Of a stretch of 41,573 nt of DNA, positions 1 to 9,223 are shown piece by piece. The position numbers and the translations under genes are program-made. A model generated the notes under the pieces. The model did no database searches. It was not told the DNA's origin and saw only the letters and a list, made by a program, of their open reading frames with translations. The number at the start of each line of letters is the position of its first letter. Positions within the stretch are counted from its first letter, which is position 1. The stretch lies in contig CAKVHC010000009.1 of the NCBI GenBank assembly GCA_934747805.1, positions 1-41,573 of the forward strand, given 5' to 3'. This stretch comes from an uncultured Clostridia bacterium. Its GTDB lineage: Bacteria; Bacillota; Clostridia; Christensenellales; UBA1242.

Positions 1-1
1 C

Positions 2-556
2 TTAAAAGCCATGTATGAAACGGCACCTTGGTTTGGCGGTGGAATGTTTGTGTTGGCAATATTTGGCGAAGTGGATTTGGACAACAACAAGAAAAATAAA
101 CTTTGGCTCGCATTAGTGACAGGATTCTTTATCGTAATGCTGACCATCGTAACATTCTATGGTTTGTTTGAAGTCAGTGCGAATCAGCACTCATTTGCAT
201 TGGCGGACATTAGCCAAGCCGTTTCCAGCAGTAGTTCGATTTATCGTCTGCAGTGGATATTAGTGTCATTGTGGATTGTGTGTATGGTTGGGTTTGCTGG
301 CACAATGTTTTACGCAGCGACCAACTGTTTGAGGTACATTTGCAACGGAAAGGACAATAATTGGTTCAACATTATACTTTTGGTTATAGTGGGTGTAGTT
401 TTGTATTTCTACAAACAAAACACCGACTTTGAATCATTACTGCAAAACACCTATCTGTCTGGATTTTGTCTATTCTGCAATATTGGCCTGCCTATCATCC
501 TTTTCTTCAGCACATTAATAAGGAGGAAAAAATTGAATGAGATTAGTAACTCCTAG
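2..556 (+). CDS. gerAB: GerAB-like spore germination permease, C-terminal part (5' end outside window)
   Basis: The reading frame is open to the left edge, so the ATG at 11 is probably an internal methionine. About 184 residues are visible, roughly the second half of a ~360-aa GerAB/spore permease (APC-superfamily inner-membrane subunit of nutrient germinant receptors). Four or five hydrophobic segments are separated by short polar loops, and the chain ends in a basic tail (RRKKLNE). The strongest support is context: the next gene overlaps it by 20 bp and is a Ger(x)C protein, the usual partner in gerA operons. A strong Shine-Dalgarno (AAGGAGG, about 520-526) for that partner lies inside this gene. 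In known systems GerAB binds the germinant and sits in the spore inner membrane with GerAA and GerAC. The family call rests on topology and neighbour. Confidence 0.68.
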   Translation, partial: LKAMYETAPWFGGGMFVLAIFGEVDLDNNKKNKLWLALVTGFFIVMLTIVTFYGLFEVSANQHSFALADISQAVSSSSSIYRLQWILVSLWIVCMVGFAGTMFYAATNCLRYICNGKDNNWFNIILLVIVGVVLYFYKQNTDFESLLQNTYLSGFCLFCNIGLPIILFFSTLIRRKKLNEISNS

Positions 557-1757
557 AAAGATTCTGATTATTGTCATAATGTTTTTTGGCTTTATTGGAC
601 TTAGTGCACTTGATCGTCCTAGTCAGAACGAAAAGATTATGGTGGTGACAATGGTTGGCATTGACCGTGAAGCAGATAAATATGAAGTTTCGGTCAAGGC
701 AGTAATACCTGCTCCGAATAAAAATGGCTCGAGCAGTGAAAAGGTCTTTTCCAGCGAAGGTGACAGCATAGCACTAGCAATGAACAGCATAACCATTCAA
801 GTGGGCAAGCAAATGGGATTGGCACACTGCAATCTTATCGCCCTTGCGGATTCACTGTTTGATCAAGACATTGAAGACGTGACGGACTATTTTGTGCGTA
901 CTAAACGTGTTGGCAAAAATGCTGTACTGATTGGATGCGGTGAAAATGCCAAAGACTTTATGCTGGCGACGGCGGATATGTCCAACAATTTATTGTTGAA
1001 AGCGGATGCAATATTGGAGTATAGTGCAGGCGAATTGAATGCTTCAGCAGGCACTTTGGACGACTTTTACAAAGGTTATGAATCCAATCCCGGCATTTCA
1101 CTGATTCCGAGCCTGAAAATAACCAGCGAATCGAAAAATGGCATTGAAGTAAAGACCGAAAATACAAGTTCGGAGTCATCGGGTGAGAGCGGTGGCAGTG
1201 AAGACAAAAAATATTTTGTTAATGACGGCTCAACAATTGTGCTAAAGAAAGGCATAAAACAATGGCTTATGACCCCTGACGAAGTGCGAAATATGAACTA
1301 TTTTAGACCGACTGTCAAAGAAGGACAAATTATTGTGGACAAGGTGACGGATGATAGATTGAAAGACGCAACTGTGGCGCTGAATGTCTTGTCTAAGGAA
1401 ACCAAAATCAAGGCAGACTTCAAGGACGGCGTGCCGGTGTTGAAAGTGTCAGTAGGTATGAAAGTCAACCTTGACGAGATTGTAAAGGATAGCGGAGATG
1501 AACAAAACATTGACCAATTTGAAAATGTCATTTCTAAAGAATTGGTGGATAGAACAAAAGAGATAATTGACAAAAACATGACTGAGTTTTTTGACACTAT
1601 GAAAGACAAAAAGTGCGATATTGTAAACATTTACAAGACATTTTATCAAACCAAATATAAACAGTGGAAAAAATATCTAGATTTTCTCCCAAATCAAGAC
1701 GACTATTTACAGGGCGTCAAGCTCGAACTCAAACTAGACGTTAAGGCAGGACTATAA
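537..1757 (+). CDS. gerAC: Ger(x)C-family spore germination protein lacking the lipobox cysteine
   Basis: A 406-aa protein of usual Ger(x)C length. It opens with a basic start and one hydrophobic segment (about 8-22), followed by LDRPSQNEK and VVTMVGIDRE, which match the family's post-lipobox region (normally CWDRRE...GIGID). The long C-terminal part has the alternating acidic/basic, beta-alpha pattern expected of the GerAC domains. GerAC is normally a lipoprotein of the germinant receptor on the outer face of the spore inner membrane. Here the position of the lipid-modified cysteine reads Ala (GLSALDR), so the protein cannot be lipidated there and may be held by an uncleaved N-terminal helix. 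It overlaps the upstream permease gene and is followed by a terminator, so it ends the operon. A Ser/Gly/Glu-rich linker lies near residues 205-225. Confidence 0.8.
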   Translation: MRLVTPRKILIIVIMFFGFIGLSALDRPSQNEKIMVVTMVGIDREADKYEVSVKAVIPAPNKNGSSSEKVFSSEGDSIALAMNSITIQVGKQMGLAHCNLIALADSLFDQDIEDVTDYFVRTKRVGKNAVLIGCGENAKDFMLATADMSNNLLLKADAILEYSAGELNASAGTLDDFYKGYESNPGISLIPSLKITSESKNGIEVKTENTSSESSGESGGSEDKKYFVNDGSTIVLKKGIKQWLMTPDEVRNMNYFRPTVKEGQIIVDKVTDDRLKDATVALNVLSKETKIKADFKDGVPVLKVSVGMKVNLDEIVKDSGDEQNIDQFENVISKELVDRTKEIIDKNMTEFFDTMKDKKCDIVNIYKTFYQTKYKQWKKYLDFLPNQDDYLQGVKLELKLDVKAGL

Positions 1758-1799
1758 GGCAATTTGCATAAGGCAAACTGCCTTTTTTGTTGTTTTTTT
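1757..1799 (+). terminator. Intrinsic terminator of the germination operon
   Basis: The arms AGGCAATTTGC (1757-1767) and GCAAACTGCCT (1773-1783) form an 11-bp stem with one mismatch. They are followed by a broken T tract to 1799. The hairpin begins at the last base of the gerAC stop codon. Confidence 0.85.
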
Positions 1800-1811
1800 G
1801 GTGTTATATAA

Positions 1812-1840
1812 TTGCCAAACCACTTTTAAAGTGGTATATT
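1812..1840 (+). promoter_or_regulatory. SigA-type promoter of pheST with internal inverted repeat
   Basis: TTGCCA (1812-1817), a 17-bp spacer and TATATT (1835-1840), with TGG before the -10 (extended -10). The spacer holds the near-palindrome CCACTTTTAAAGTGG (1820-1834), which could be an operator. The predicted leader to the ATG at 1872 is about 25 nt and carries AGAAGG as ribosome-binding site. Confidence 0.75.
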
Positions 1841-1871
1841 GATAGGTATAGTAAAATGAGAAGGTGTTTTT

Positions 1872-2894
1872 ATGGATATTATTGAACAACTAAAACAACA
1901 ATTTGCCGAAAAAATGCAAAATAGTAACACATCAGCCGATATGGACAACCTGTATGCTACATATCTAAGCAAGAAAGGTCTTATAAGCAACCTCTTGACA
2001 CGTATAAGAGAGCTTCCAACAGAAGAACGTCCAACTTTTGGTGCTAAAATAAACAAGTTGAAGGAAGAAATTACAGCCAAAATTGCTGAGAAAAAGAGCG
2101 AACTAGATAAAAAGGCACTAGACAGACAACTCGAAAACGCACCTGATGTCGACCTGACTGAAATTTTGTCAGTGGAGAAAGGCAGTCTGCACCCAATCAC
2201 TATCGTGCAACGAGAGATTGAAGACGTGTTTAAGTCAATGGGTTTTGCTGTAGAAGACGGACCAGAAGTTGTTACTGATTACGAAAACTTTGAAGCAGTG
2301 AATATTCCAAAAGACCACCCAGCACGTGACACGCAAGACACATTCTACCTAGATAATGGTCAGCTGTTGAAAACTCAGACATCTGCAATGCAAAACAAAA
2401 TCTTGCGTAAATATGGCGCACCTCTTCGTGTAATCTTTCCGGGACGTTGCTTTAGAAACGAGTCAGTCGATGCTTGCCACGACACAACCTTCTTCCAAAT
2501 GGAAGGAATGGTGGTTGACACTGACGTCAACATTGGCAATATGAAATACTTTATGGACACGTTGTTGGAACGAGTTCTACACAAGAAAATTGTTTCACGT
2601 TTGCGTCCGGGCTATTTCCCATTTACTGAACCTGGCCTTGAGCTAGATTTGCAATGCGAGATTTGTGGCGGCAAGGGCTGCCCAACCTGTAAAAACAGCG
2701 GTTGGCTTGAACTTCTGCCTTGCGGTATGATTCACCCGAACGTACTGGAAATGGGCGGATTGGATAGCAAAAAATACACTGGCTTTGCCTTTGGATTGGG
2801 CTTGACACGTTTGGCAATGATGAAATATGGCGTCAAAAACATTCGTGACCTAAACTCAGGCGATTTGAAAGTGTTGAAACAATTTACAAAGTAG
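1872..2894 (+). CDS. pheS: Phenylalanine--tRNA ligase alpha subunit
   Basis: Catalytic subunit of the (alpha-beta)2 PheRS that charges tRNA-Phe. At 340 aa it has the standard bacterial length. The N-terminal ~90 residues form the charged coiled-coil tRNA-binding arm. Class II landmarks follow in order: HPITIVQREIEDVF, the segment ending HPARDTQDTFY, motif 2 around FRNESVDACHDTTFFQMEG, and motif 3 GFAFGLGLTRLAMMKYG. A CxxCGGKGCPTC-like cysteine cluster before motif 3 is common in Firmicutes PheS. The gene has its own promoter and is followed 7 bp later by pheT. No T-box leader is present: the 5' UTR is only about 25 nt. Confidence 0.97.
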   Translation: MDIIEQLKQQFAEKMQNSNTSADMDNLYATYLSKKGLISNLLTRIRELPTEERPTFGAKINKLKEEITAKIAEKKSELDKKALDRQLENAPDVDLTEILSVEKGSLHPITIVQREIEDVFKSMGFAVEDGPEVVTDYENFEAVNIPKDHPARDTQDTFYLDNGQLLKTQTSAMQNKILRKYGAPLRVIFPGRCFRNESVDACHDTTFFQMEGMVVDTDVNIGNMKYFMDTLLERVLHKKIVSRLRPGYFPFTEPGLELDLQCEICGGKGCPTCKNSGWLELLPCGMIHPNVLEMGGLDSKKYTGFAFGLGLTRLAMMKYGVKNIRDLNSGDLKVLKQFTK

Positions 2895-2901
2895 GTGAAA
2901 T

Positions 2902-5274
2902 ATGAAAATTAGTCTTAATTGGTTGAGAGATTATGTAGAAATCTCTAAAGATGACGAACAACTGCTCATTGACAAACTTACTACCACCACTAGCGAACTA
3001 GAGAATGTTGAATACAAAGGTAGAGAGATCAAAGACGTAGTTGTAGGTCAAATATTATCTGTGGAAAAACACCCAAACAGCGAAAAGCTCCACCTATTGA
3101 AAGTGGACGTTGGCAATGAAGTGTTGGACATTGTTTGTGGTGCGCCTAACGTCAAGGTTGGACTCAAAGTGCCAGTTGTTAAAGTTGGTGGCTCGGTTAT
3201 CGGTGCAAAGATAAAGGCCAGCAAAGTGGCAGGATATATGTCTAATGGCATGTGCTGTGGCGCTAGCGAACTTGGACTAGAAATGGATAGTGCAGGTCTT
3301 CTCGAACTCGACGACAGTGCAAAAGTCGGCAGCGACATAATTGAACTTTTAAACATTTACGACACCGTGCTTGAAATTGACAACAAATCACTTACTAACC
3401 GCCCTGATTTGTGGGGCCATTATGGATTTGCTCGTGAGGTCAGTGCCATTTTGAACCACCCACTCAAGAAATTGCCAATGGCTGATTTACACAATTACGA
3501 CAACCTACCTGCACTCAACGTTCGTGTACTAGAAGACAAAGTTTGCCAGAGATACTCAGCAATCCGTGTGGAAAATATTTCCAAAAACGAAAGCCCACTT
3601 TATATCAAACAACGCTTAATGTATTGCGATATGCGACCAATCAATTTGCTGGCAGACTTGACCAACTATGTAATGTTGGAAGTGGGTCAACCAATGCACG
3701 CATTTGACGGCAGAAAAGTAAACGGCATTATCGTAAAAGCAGTGGAAAAAGAAACCGAGTTTGTCACACTTGACGGTCAGACCAATAAGTTGCCAGCTGG
3801 CAGTTTGGTGATTGCTGACGAAAACGGCACTCCAAGTGCGGTCGCAGGCGTTATGGGTGGCCTTGACAGTGAAATAGAAGATGACACAAATAGTTTAGTG
3901 CTTGAAAGTGCATGCTTTAAGGCAGGTGACATTCGCCGCACAGCAGCCGCAATAGGTCACCGCACTGACAGTAGCAATCGCTACGAGAAAACGCTTGACC
4001 CAGAAAATTGCGAAATCGCCAGTGCAAGATATATTCAGCTTTTGAATGAAATTGACAACGGCGCAAAGGTGACAAGCAAGTTCACTGATGTGTACAATTA
4101 TCACTATCTAAAACGTGAGATTGTTTTGCCACAATCAATGGTGGACAAATATATCGGCAAACGTATTTCTCAAGAGCAAATTGTCGATATTCTAACTCGT
4201 TTGTGCTTTAAAGTTAAGATTGACGGTGACAATTATGTTGTCGAAGTGCCTAGCTATCGTGCAACGAAAGACATAACCATTCCGGCTGACTTGATTGAAG
4301 AAATTGCTCGTATGTATGGTTATTGCAATATTGAAGACACTCCATACAAAGCAGATATTGTTCCAGCACGAGATAATTTGTATCACGAAGACGTTTACAA
4401 CACAAAAACATATCTGTCTAACGCCAAAAATTTTAGCGAAGTGCATAGTTATGTTTTCAAAAACAAAGAATTCATTAAACTCTTAAACCTTCCAGACCAA
4501 GACAACACCAAAATTATTGGTTCATTGATGAGTGCAAACAATGAATTGAGAAATGAACTATTGTATTCATTGCTCGAATTCAGTTTTGAGAATATGAAAT
4601 CATACGACGAAGCCAAGATTTACGAAATTGGAGCATCATTCCAAGGTCTTAAAGCCGATGGATTGGTGAATGAAAAGAATCAACTCGTTATGAACTATGT
4701 TTCAGCCACATCAGATGTGGTTGATATGTACAAAGAGATGGCTAAAACAGTTATGTCTTTGGTTGGCTATCTAAAGAACCAAGAAGTGCGTTTTGTCAAG
4801 TCAAATTCCGCACTTGCACACCCTAAATATTGTGTAGATATTTTGGTTGGCGACAAGTGTATTGGAACAATGGCGGTTTTGCATCCTAAATACACAACTT
4901 CTTGTGTCAAAAAAGCAAATCTTGTTTACGTCATATTAGATATGAATGACCTAAGTGATTTGCAAACAAAGGCTATAAAGCAAGCCGAAGTATCAAAATA
5001 TCAGCCTGTGTATATCGATATCAGCTTCTTGGTGGACGAAAATATGCCATTTGGTGATGTGAAGAATGCAATCGACAACATTCCAAACAAATTGCTCAGC
5101 CGCATAGAACTTGTCGAAGTGTACAAGAGCGCTAAACTTGGCAGCGAAAAGAGTTTGACTATTCGTTTCCACTTGTCCAGCACACAAAAGACACTCACAA
5201 GTGAAGATATTAAGAAATTTAGTGACCGTATGATTAAAGAATTAAATAAAGTCGGCATTAAAAATAGATATTAA
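2902..5274 (+). CDS. pheT: Phenylalanine--tRNA ligase beta subunit
   Basis: A 790-aa partner of PheS that carries tRNA recognition and editing of misacylated Tyr-tRNA-Phe. Visible domains in order: an EMAP-type tRNA-binding domain (about 40-150, with GAPNVKVGLKVPV), the B3/B4 editing core (about 210-380, with RYEKTLDPENC), B5 (about 400-475), the catalytic-like core, and a C-terminal FDX-ACB anticodon-binding domain from about 700 (YQPVYIDISFLVDENMPFGD). Length is normal. The ribosome-binding site is AGGTG directly after the pheS stop, and the two genes are clearly cotranscribed. A terminator follows. Confidence 0.97.
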   Translation: MKISLNWLRDYVEISKDDEQLLIDKLTTTTSELENVEYKGREIKDVVVGQILSVEKHPNSEKLHLLKVDVGNEVLDIVCGAPNVKVGLKVPVVKVGGSVIGAKIKASKVAGYMSNGMCCGASELGLEMDSAGLLELDDSAKVGSDIIELLNIYDTVLEIDNKSLTNRPDLWGHYGFAREVSAILNHPLKKLPMADLHNYDNLPALNVRVLEDKVCQRYSAIRVENISKNESPLYIKQRLMYCDMRPINLLADLTNYVMLEVGQPMHAFDGRKVNGIIVKAVEKETEFVTLDGQTNKLPAGSLVIADENGTPSAVAGVMGGLDSEIEDDTNSLVLESACFKAGDIRRTAAAIGHRTDSSNRYEKTLDPENCEIASARYIQLLNEIDNGAKVTSKFTDVYNYHYLKREIVLPQSMVDKYIGKRISQEQIVDILTRLCFKVKIDGDNYVVEVPSYRATKDITIPADLIEEIARMYGYCNIEDTPYKADIVPARDNLYHEDVYNTKTYLSNAKNFSEVHSYVFKNKEFIKLLNLPDQDNTKIIGSLMSANNELRNELLYSLLEFSFENMKSYDEAKIYEIGASFQGLKADGLVNEKNQLVMNYVSATSDVVDMYKEMAKTVMSLVGYLKNQEVRFVKSNSALAHPKYCVDILVGDKCIGTMAVLHPKYTTSCVKKANLVYVILDMNDLSDLQTKAIKQAEVSKYQPVYIDISFLVDENMPFGDVKNAIDNIPNKLLSRIELVEVYKSAKLGSEKSLTIRFHLSSTQKTLTSEDIKKFSDRMIKELNKVGIKNRY

Positions 5275-5296
5275 ACAAAATACGATTAAAAAACGC

Positions 5297-5325
5297 AAAA
5301 AAGTGCATAACATTGCACTTTTTTT
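5297..5325 (+). terminator. Intrinsic terminator of pheST
   Basis: An AAAAAAGTGCA arm, a six-base loop and TGCACTTTTTTT form a strong stem that runs into the T tract. Confidence 0.88.
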
Positions 5326-5363
5326 CTTGGGCATTTTAGCATAATTCAATTAGACTTTAAATT

Positions 5364-7652
5364 ATGGAAAGAGTAAAGAAAGAAAATGCGTTGCAAAAGA
5401 TAAGTTTAATAGGAAAATACTTTATATATTTGGTGTTGTTTTATGTGCTGTTCAATGTGAAAATTGCCAATCTTGACATTAATTTCGCACCGGCATTACT
5501 GTTTGCACTGATGTGGTGCAATCAGAAGCCATATATACTAGCGCCATTGTACATGGCATCGGCGATTTTAACGTCGTTTGCTCTCAGCAACATACTTTCT
5601 GCTGTATGCACAATCTTTGTGCTGATGTTCGTGTATTATCTTCATATCCTTATAAAGAAATCTATGAACATTGGGCTGGTGTGCTTCTACTATCTTGTCA
5701 GCCAGTTTGCATATCTGTTTCAAAGTTTTTCTAACGGGTTCTTGAGCTATCAGCCATACATTTGCATAATTGCAACAATATTATTTCTATTTTGTGCAAT
5801 CAACTTTTTGCAAGTATTATTTGCACGTGGATTGTTTTACAGATTTACACTTGACGAAAGCATTTGCCTTTTCGTTTTCGTGGCTTTGGTTGGCTCTGGG
5901 CTAGCGAGTTTTGACCTTGTCTATCTCTCCGCTTATCGCATTGTCGCTTTGGTTGGTGCATTGTTTTTGATTTGTATAAACAAGCAATATTTAGCTGTGA
6001 TATTTGCTCTTTCAATCGGTCTTGGAGTGGCAGTAAACGTCCAATCACTTTTGCCTGTTGCGGAACTAGTAGTTTTAGTGCTTAGTGCATCCATTTTCCG
6101 CTATCCTTACAGATATCTAATGAGTATTTCTCTAGTGCTTGTCAATCTTGTACTAGTGTTTGTATTCAAAGGTGATTATTGGTCGCTATCAAATGGCGTC
6201 ATCGCCAGCGTGATAATCAACATTTTGCCAGCTCGCCTGATTGAAAATACATGTGACAAATGGCAAATGTCCATGTCAGATATGGCCAGCCGCAATATTG
6301 TCGCAACCACTCGTAAATCTATACGCCGACGTATGCAAAATCTGAGCAATGTATTTTTCGATATGGAACGACTGTACAAAGGTCTTGTTAAAGGCGAGTT
6401 GAGTCGTGAACAGGTGCGAGATATGCTATATAACGAACTCGTGCAAAATTGTTGCACAGATTGTTTAGAAAAACCCAAATGTTTGCGTTCAGGTTTGCAA
6501 CAAGATTTGGAAAATCTGATTGAAATAGGACTGGACAAAGGGCGAGTTTCTATCTTAGACCTGCCTACGAGTTTGAGCAGCAAATGTGCTCGATCAAATG
6601 CGATTGTGAACAAAATTAATCAAATACTATCTCAATATTCAAACTACAATTCAATTTCGTCCAGCGTGGACAATGCCAAATTGTTACTTTCACAGACGCT
6701 GGGTGGGGTGAGCAAACTTATATTGAATCTCGGTGACGAGATTGACAAAAATATAAACTTTGACTCTAAAAACGAAGCCAAAATTCAAGATAAGCTTTTA
6801 GCCAAAAACATAATTTGCACTGAGATTCTTTTATACAAAGAAAAGAATAATCAAATGTCAGCCACTTTAATTGTGAAAGGGGAGCAAGCATACAATCCTA
6901 TTATCGAAAAGGTGGTCAGCGAAGTGTGTGCTTGTCAAATGAAAATTGGCGATGTGGTCGCAAGTGAACGTGCTGGCTGGATGGTGGTCAATCTTGAGCA
7001 AGTGAACAAATACGATTTAGTTTTTGGACTGGCAAGTTGCAAAAAAAATGGCAGCGTGGCAAGTGGGGATTGTCATAGTTTGTTGCGATTAGGTGGCAAT
7101 AAATATTTGGTGGCACTGTGCGACGGAATGGGCAGTGGACAAAAAGCCGAAGCTCAATCAGCAATGACAATTGGCTTAATTGAGAATTTTTATCGTGCAG
7201 GCTTTGACAACGAACTGGCACTCAGCAATGTCAACAAATTGCTCGCTGTCAACAACCAAGAGACGTATAGTGCGTTGGACATTTGCATTTTGGACTTGGA
7301 GCTGGGCAGCGTGGATATTATCAAGGTGGGGTCACCATTTGGAGCAATTAGACGTGCTGACCGAATCGACATTGTAGAAGGTGGTGCACTGCCAATCGGC
7401 GTGTTGGAACATACTTCTCCTAAATATTACAAGACTACAATTGCCACGACAGATTTTCTCATTATGATGACGGATGGCGTGACTGATGCATTTGACAATC
7501 AAGACAATTTCACCGATTACATTGCCAGTCTGGAAACGCTCAATCCACAAGAAATGGCAGAGAGCATATTGGGTGAAGCTGTGAGAAGAAACGATTCAAT
7601 CGCCAAAGACGATATGACCGTATTGGTTGCACGAACCTATCAAAAATATTAA
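5364..7652 (+). CDS. spoIIE: Stage II sporulation protein E, membrane-anchored PP2C-type phosphatase
   Basis: A 762-aa protein (B. subtilis SpoIIE is somewhat longer) with the full architecture: about ten N-terminal membrane segments (15-300), a cytoplasmic regulatory region with a cysteine cluster (CCTDCLEKPKC, near 362-372), and a C-terminal SpoIIE/PP2C domain from about 560. Metal-site motifs are LCDGMGSGQKAEAQSA (about 587) and MMTDGVTDAF (about 702). In the family, SpoIIE acts at the polar septum and dephosphorylates SpoIIAA-P, which frees sigma-F in the forespore. No Shine-Dalgarno precedes the ATG, a CATAAT box lies 18 nt upstream with no convincing -35, and no Spo0A box (TGTCGAA) is visible. 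The gene is followed by tilS, as in the Bacillus spoIIE-tilS neighbourhood. Confidence 0.95.
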   Translation: MERVKKENALQKISLIGKYFIYLVLFYVLFNVKIANLDINFAPALLFALMWCNQKPYILAPLYMASAILTSFALSNILSAVCTIFVLMFVYYLHILIKKSMNIGLVCFYYLVSQFAYLFQSFSNGFLSYQPYICIIATILFLFCAINFLQVLFARGLFYRFTLDESICLFVFVALVGSGLASFDLVYLSAYRIVALVGALFLICINKQYLAVIFALSIGLGVAVNVQSLLPVAELVVLVLSASIFRYPYRYLMSISLVLVNLVLVFVFKGDYWSLSNGVIASVIINILPARLIENTCDKWQMSMSDMASRNIVATTRKSIRRRMQNLSNVFFDMERLYKGLVKGELSREQVRDMLYNELVQNCCTDCLEKPKCLRSGLQQDLENLIEIGLDKGRVSILDLPTSLSSKCARSNAIVNKINQILSQYSNYNSISSSVDNAKLLLSQTLGGVSKLILNLGDEIDKNINFDSKNEAKIQDKLLAKNIICTEILLYKEKNNQMSATLIVKGEQAYNPIIEKVVSEVCACQMKIGDVVASERAGWMVVNLEQVNKYDLVFGLASCKKNGSVASGDCHSLLRLGGNKYLVALCDGMGSGQKAEAQSAMTIGLIENFYRAGFDNELALSNVNKLLAVNNQETYSALDICILDLELGSVDIIKVGSPFGAIRRADRIDIVEGGALPIGVLEHTSPKYYKTTIATTDFLIMMTDGVTDAFDNQDNFTDYIASLETLNPQEMAESILGEAVRRNDSIAKDDMTVLVARTYQKY

Positions 7653-7680
7653 AATCTAAAAAAACATTGATAAAACATAA

Positions 7681-7708
7681 AAAATTCACACTTTTTGTGA
7701 ATTTTTTT
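7681..7708 (+). terminator. Intrinsic terminator after spoIIE
   Basis: AAAATTCACA (7681-7690), loop CTTTT, and TGTGAATTTT running into an eight-T tract (to 7708) form a perfect 10-bp stem. Confidence 0.88.
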
Positions 7709-7734
7709 AAATTTTATATAAAACAAAATAATTA

Positions 7735-7763
7735 TTGCATTTTTTTCATTATTGTGATACAAT
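7735..7763 (+). promoter_or_regulatory. SigA-type promoter of tilS
   Basis: TTGCAT (7735-7740), 17-bp spacer, TACAAT (7758-7763) with TGA just before the -10 (extended -10). It lies between the spoIIE terminator and the tilS start at 7793. TAGGGTAG upstream of the ATG is the likely ribosome-binding site. Confidence 0.75.
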
Positions 7764-7792
7764 AAACGCAAAATAATTTATAGGGTAGAATT

Positions 7793-9139
7793 ATGGAAAA
7801 AGTGTTAGAGTACATTAGACAAAATAATTTAATCAACGAAGACGAAATCATCGGTGTAGCTGTCAGTGGTGGGCGTGACAGTATGGCACTATTACACTTT
7901 TTGCACGAACATGCAGAAGAGTTGGGCTGTCGAGTAGTGGCAATCAATGTTGACCATTGTTTGCGAGAAAACAGTGCTCGTGAAGCCATGTTCGTGAAAG
8001 AATATTGCAACGAACAACGCATTCACGTCTACAACTTTAAAGTTGATGTCAACAAACTTGCTAGAGATAGAAAGATGGGCATTGAAGAGGCCGCTCGTGA
8101 AGCACGTTATGGCATTTTCGCCTCACTGCTCAAAAAAGGTTTGGCTGACAAGATCGCTCTCGGACACCACATTTCCGATCAAGTGGAAACTGTGCTTGAA
8201 AACATTTTGCGTGGCGCAGGTCTTGGCGGGGCAAAGGGCATGGAGCCAATCCGTGACGGCGTATATATTCGTCCGTTCCTTGAAACCAGTCGTGAAGACA
8301 TTAACAAGTACGTTTATGACAACCAGATACCATATGTCGATGACGAGTCGAATGTTGACGTTGCCTACAGTCGTAATTTCTTACGAAATAAGATTTTGCC
8401 AATGATTAAAGAGCGTTTTAAGAGTGCTGAAAAAAATATTTTGGCATTCAGCCGCTCATGTGCAGAAGACAACGACTATATCAACGGTCAGATCGACGAT
8501 TCTAGTATTATGTATTTTGACAACACTATCAAAATTCCAATGTCACAATTTAGTTACCACAATGCAATCGTTAATCGTGTGTTGCTAAAATGCCTAAACA
8601 AACTTAGTAATCAAGTTGGCAACATTGAACGCAAACACGTCAACCTTGTGCGAGGATTTGCGTTGGAGGGCGAGAATGGCACATCTATCAACCTTCCAAA
8701 CGGAATTCGTGTGCATAAGGAATATGATTTCGTAACAATCACTACTCAGTTATCTAAGAAAAATAAGAATGCTTATCAGTTTGGTAAAGGAAAACTGGAA
8801 ATTCCAGGCTATGGCACAATCGTTTGTTCGCCTAGCAGACTCCGCACTCCACGCCCAACCTGCCATTTAGTTGATGTGGATAAAATTCCGGCAAGCAGTG
8901 AATGGCGTTTCAGACGTGAGGGTGATGAGTTCACTCCTTATGGCGCAAGTTATGCTAAGAAATTGAAAGAGTATTTCATTGACAAAAAGATTCCGCTAAG
9001 GCTGAGAGATAATATCCCAGTGCTCGCCAACGGCAATCAAATTTTGATTGTGGCAGGGATCGAGATCTCCGACAGCATCAAACTTGACGACGGCAGCGAA
9101 AATGTGTTTAAAATTACTTACAAAAAAGATTTGATTTAG
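7793..9139 (+). CDS. tilS: tRNA(Ile)-lysidine synthase
   Basis: Converts C34 of the CAU-anticodon tRNA-Ile to lysidine, which switches both charging and decoding from Met to Ile (AUA). At 448 aa it has the size of long-form Firmicutes TilS. The PP-loop ATP-binding motif SGGRDS is at residues 25-30, followed by the N-terminal adenylating domain with GHHISDQVETVLENILRG. A middle domain and a C-terminal TilS_C domain (about 370-440, RREGDEFTPYG and DNIPVLANG) follow. It has its own promoter and terminator, so it is monocistronic here, without the hpt-ftsH genes that often follow it in Bacillus. Confidence 0.95.
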   Translation: MEKVLEYIRQNNLINEDEIIGVAVSGGRDSMALLHFLHEHAEELGCRVVAINVDHCLRENSAREAMFVKEYCNEQRIHVYNFKVDVNKLARDRKMGIEEAAREARYGIFASLLKKGLADKIALGHHISDQVETVLENILRGAGLGGAKGMEPIRDGVYIRPFLETSREDINKYVYDNQIPYVDDESNVDVAYSRNFLRNKILPMIKERFKSAEKNILAFSRSCAEDNDYINGQIDDSSIMYFDNTIKIPMSQFSYHNAIVNRVLLKCLNKLSNQVGNIERKHVNLVRGFALEGENGTSINLPNGIRVHKEYDFVTITTQLSKKNKNAYQFGKGKLEIPGYGTIVCSPSRLRTPRPTCHLVDVDKIPASSEWRFRREGDEFTPYGASYAKKLKEYFIDKKIPLRLRDNIPVLANGNQILIVAGIEISDSIKLDDGSENVFKITYKKDLI

Positions 9140-9181
9140 TGTCAGTAAATATCACAATTTTTAAAATTCTAAATTAAAATG

Positions 9182-9212
9182 AACAGGAACTTTAACAAGT
9201 TTCTGTTTTTTT
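9182..9212 (+). terminator. Intrinsic terminator after tilS, abutting the next ribosome-binding site
   Basis: AACAGGAAC (9182-9190), an eight-base loop, and GTTTCTGTT (9199-9207) running into T tract. The T tract touches AGGAGA, the ribosome-binding site of the next gene, so read-through would directly feed that gene. Confidence 0.75.
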
Positions 9213-9223
9213 AGGAGAATTTT

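Noticed and set aside
5281..5363. Spo0A box or sigma-H promoter upstream of spoIIE
   Set aside because: No TGTCGAA/TTCGACA and no convincing -35 were found; only an isolated CATAAT.
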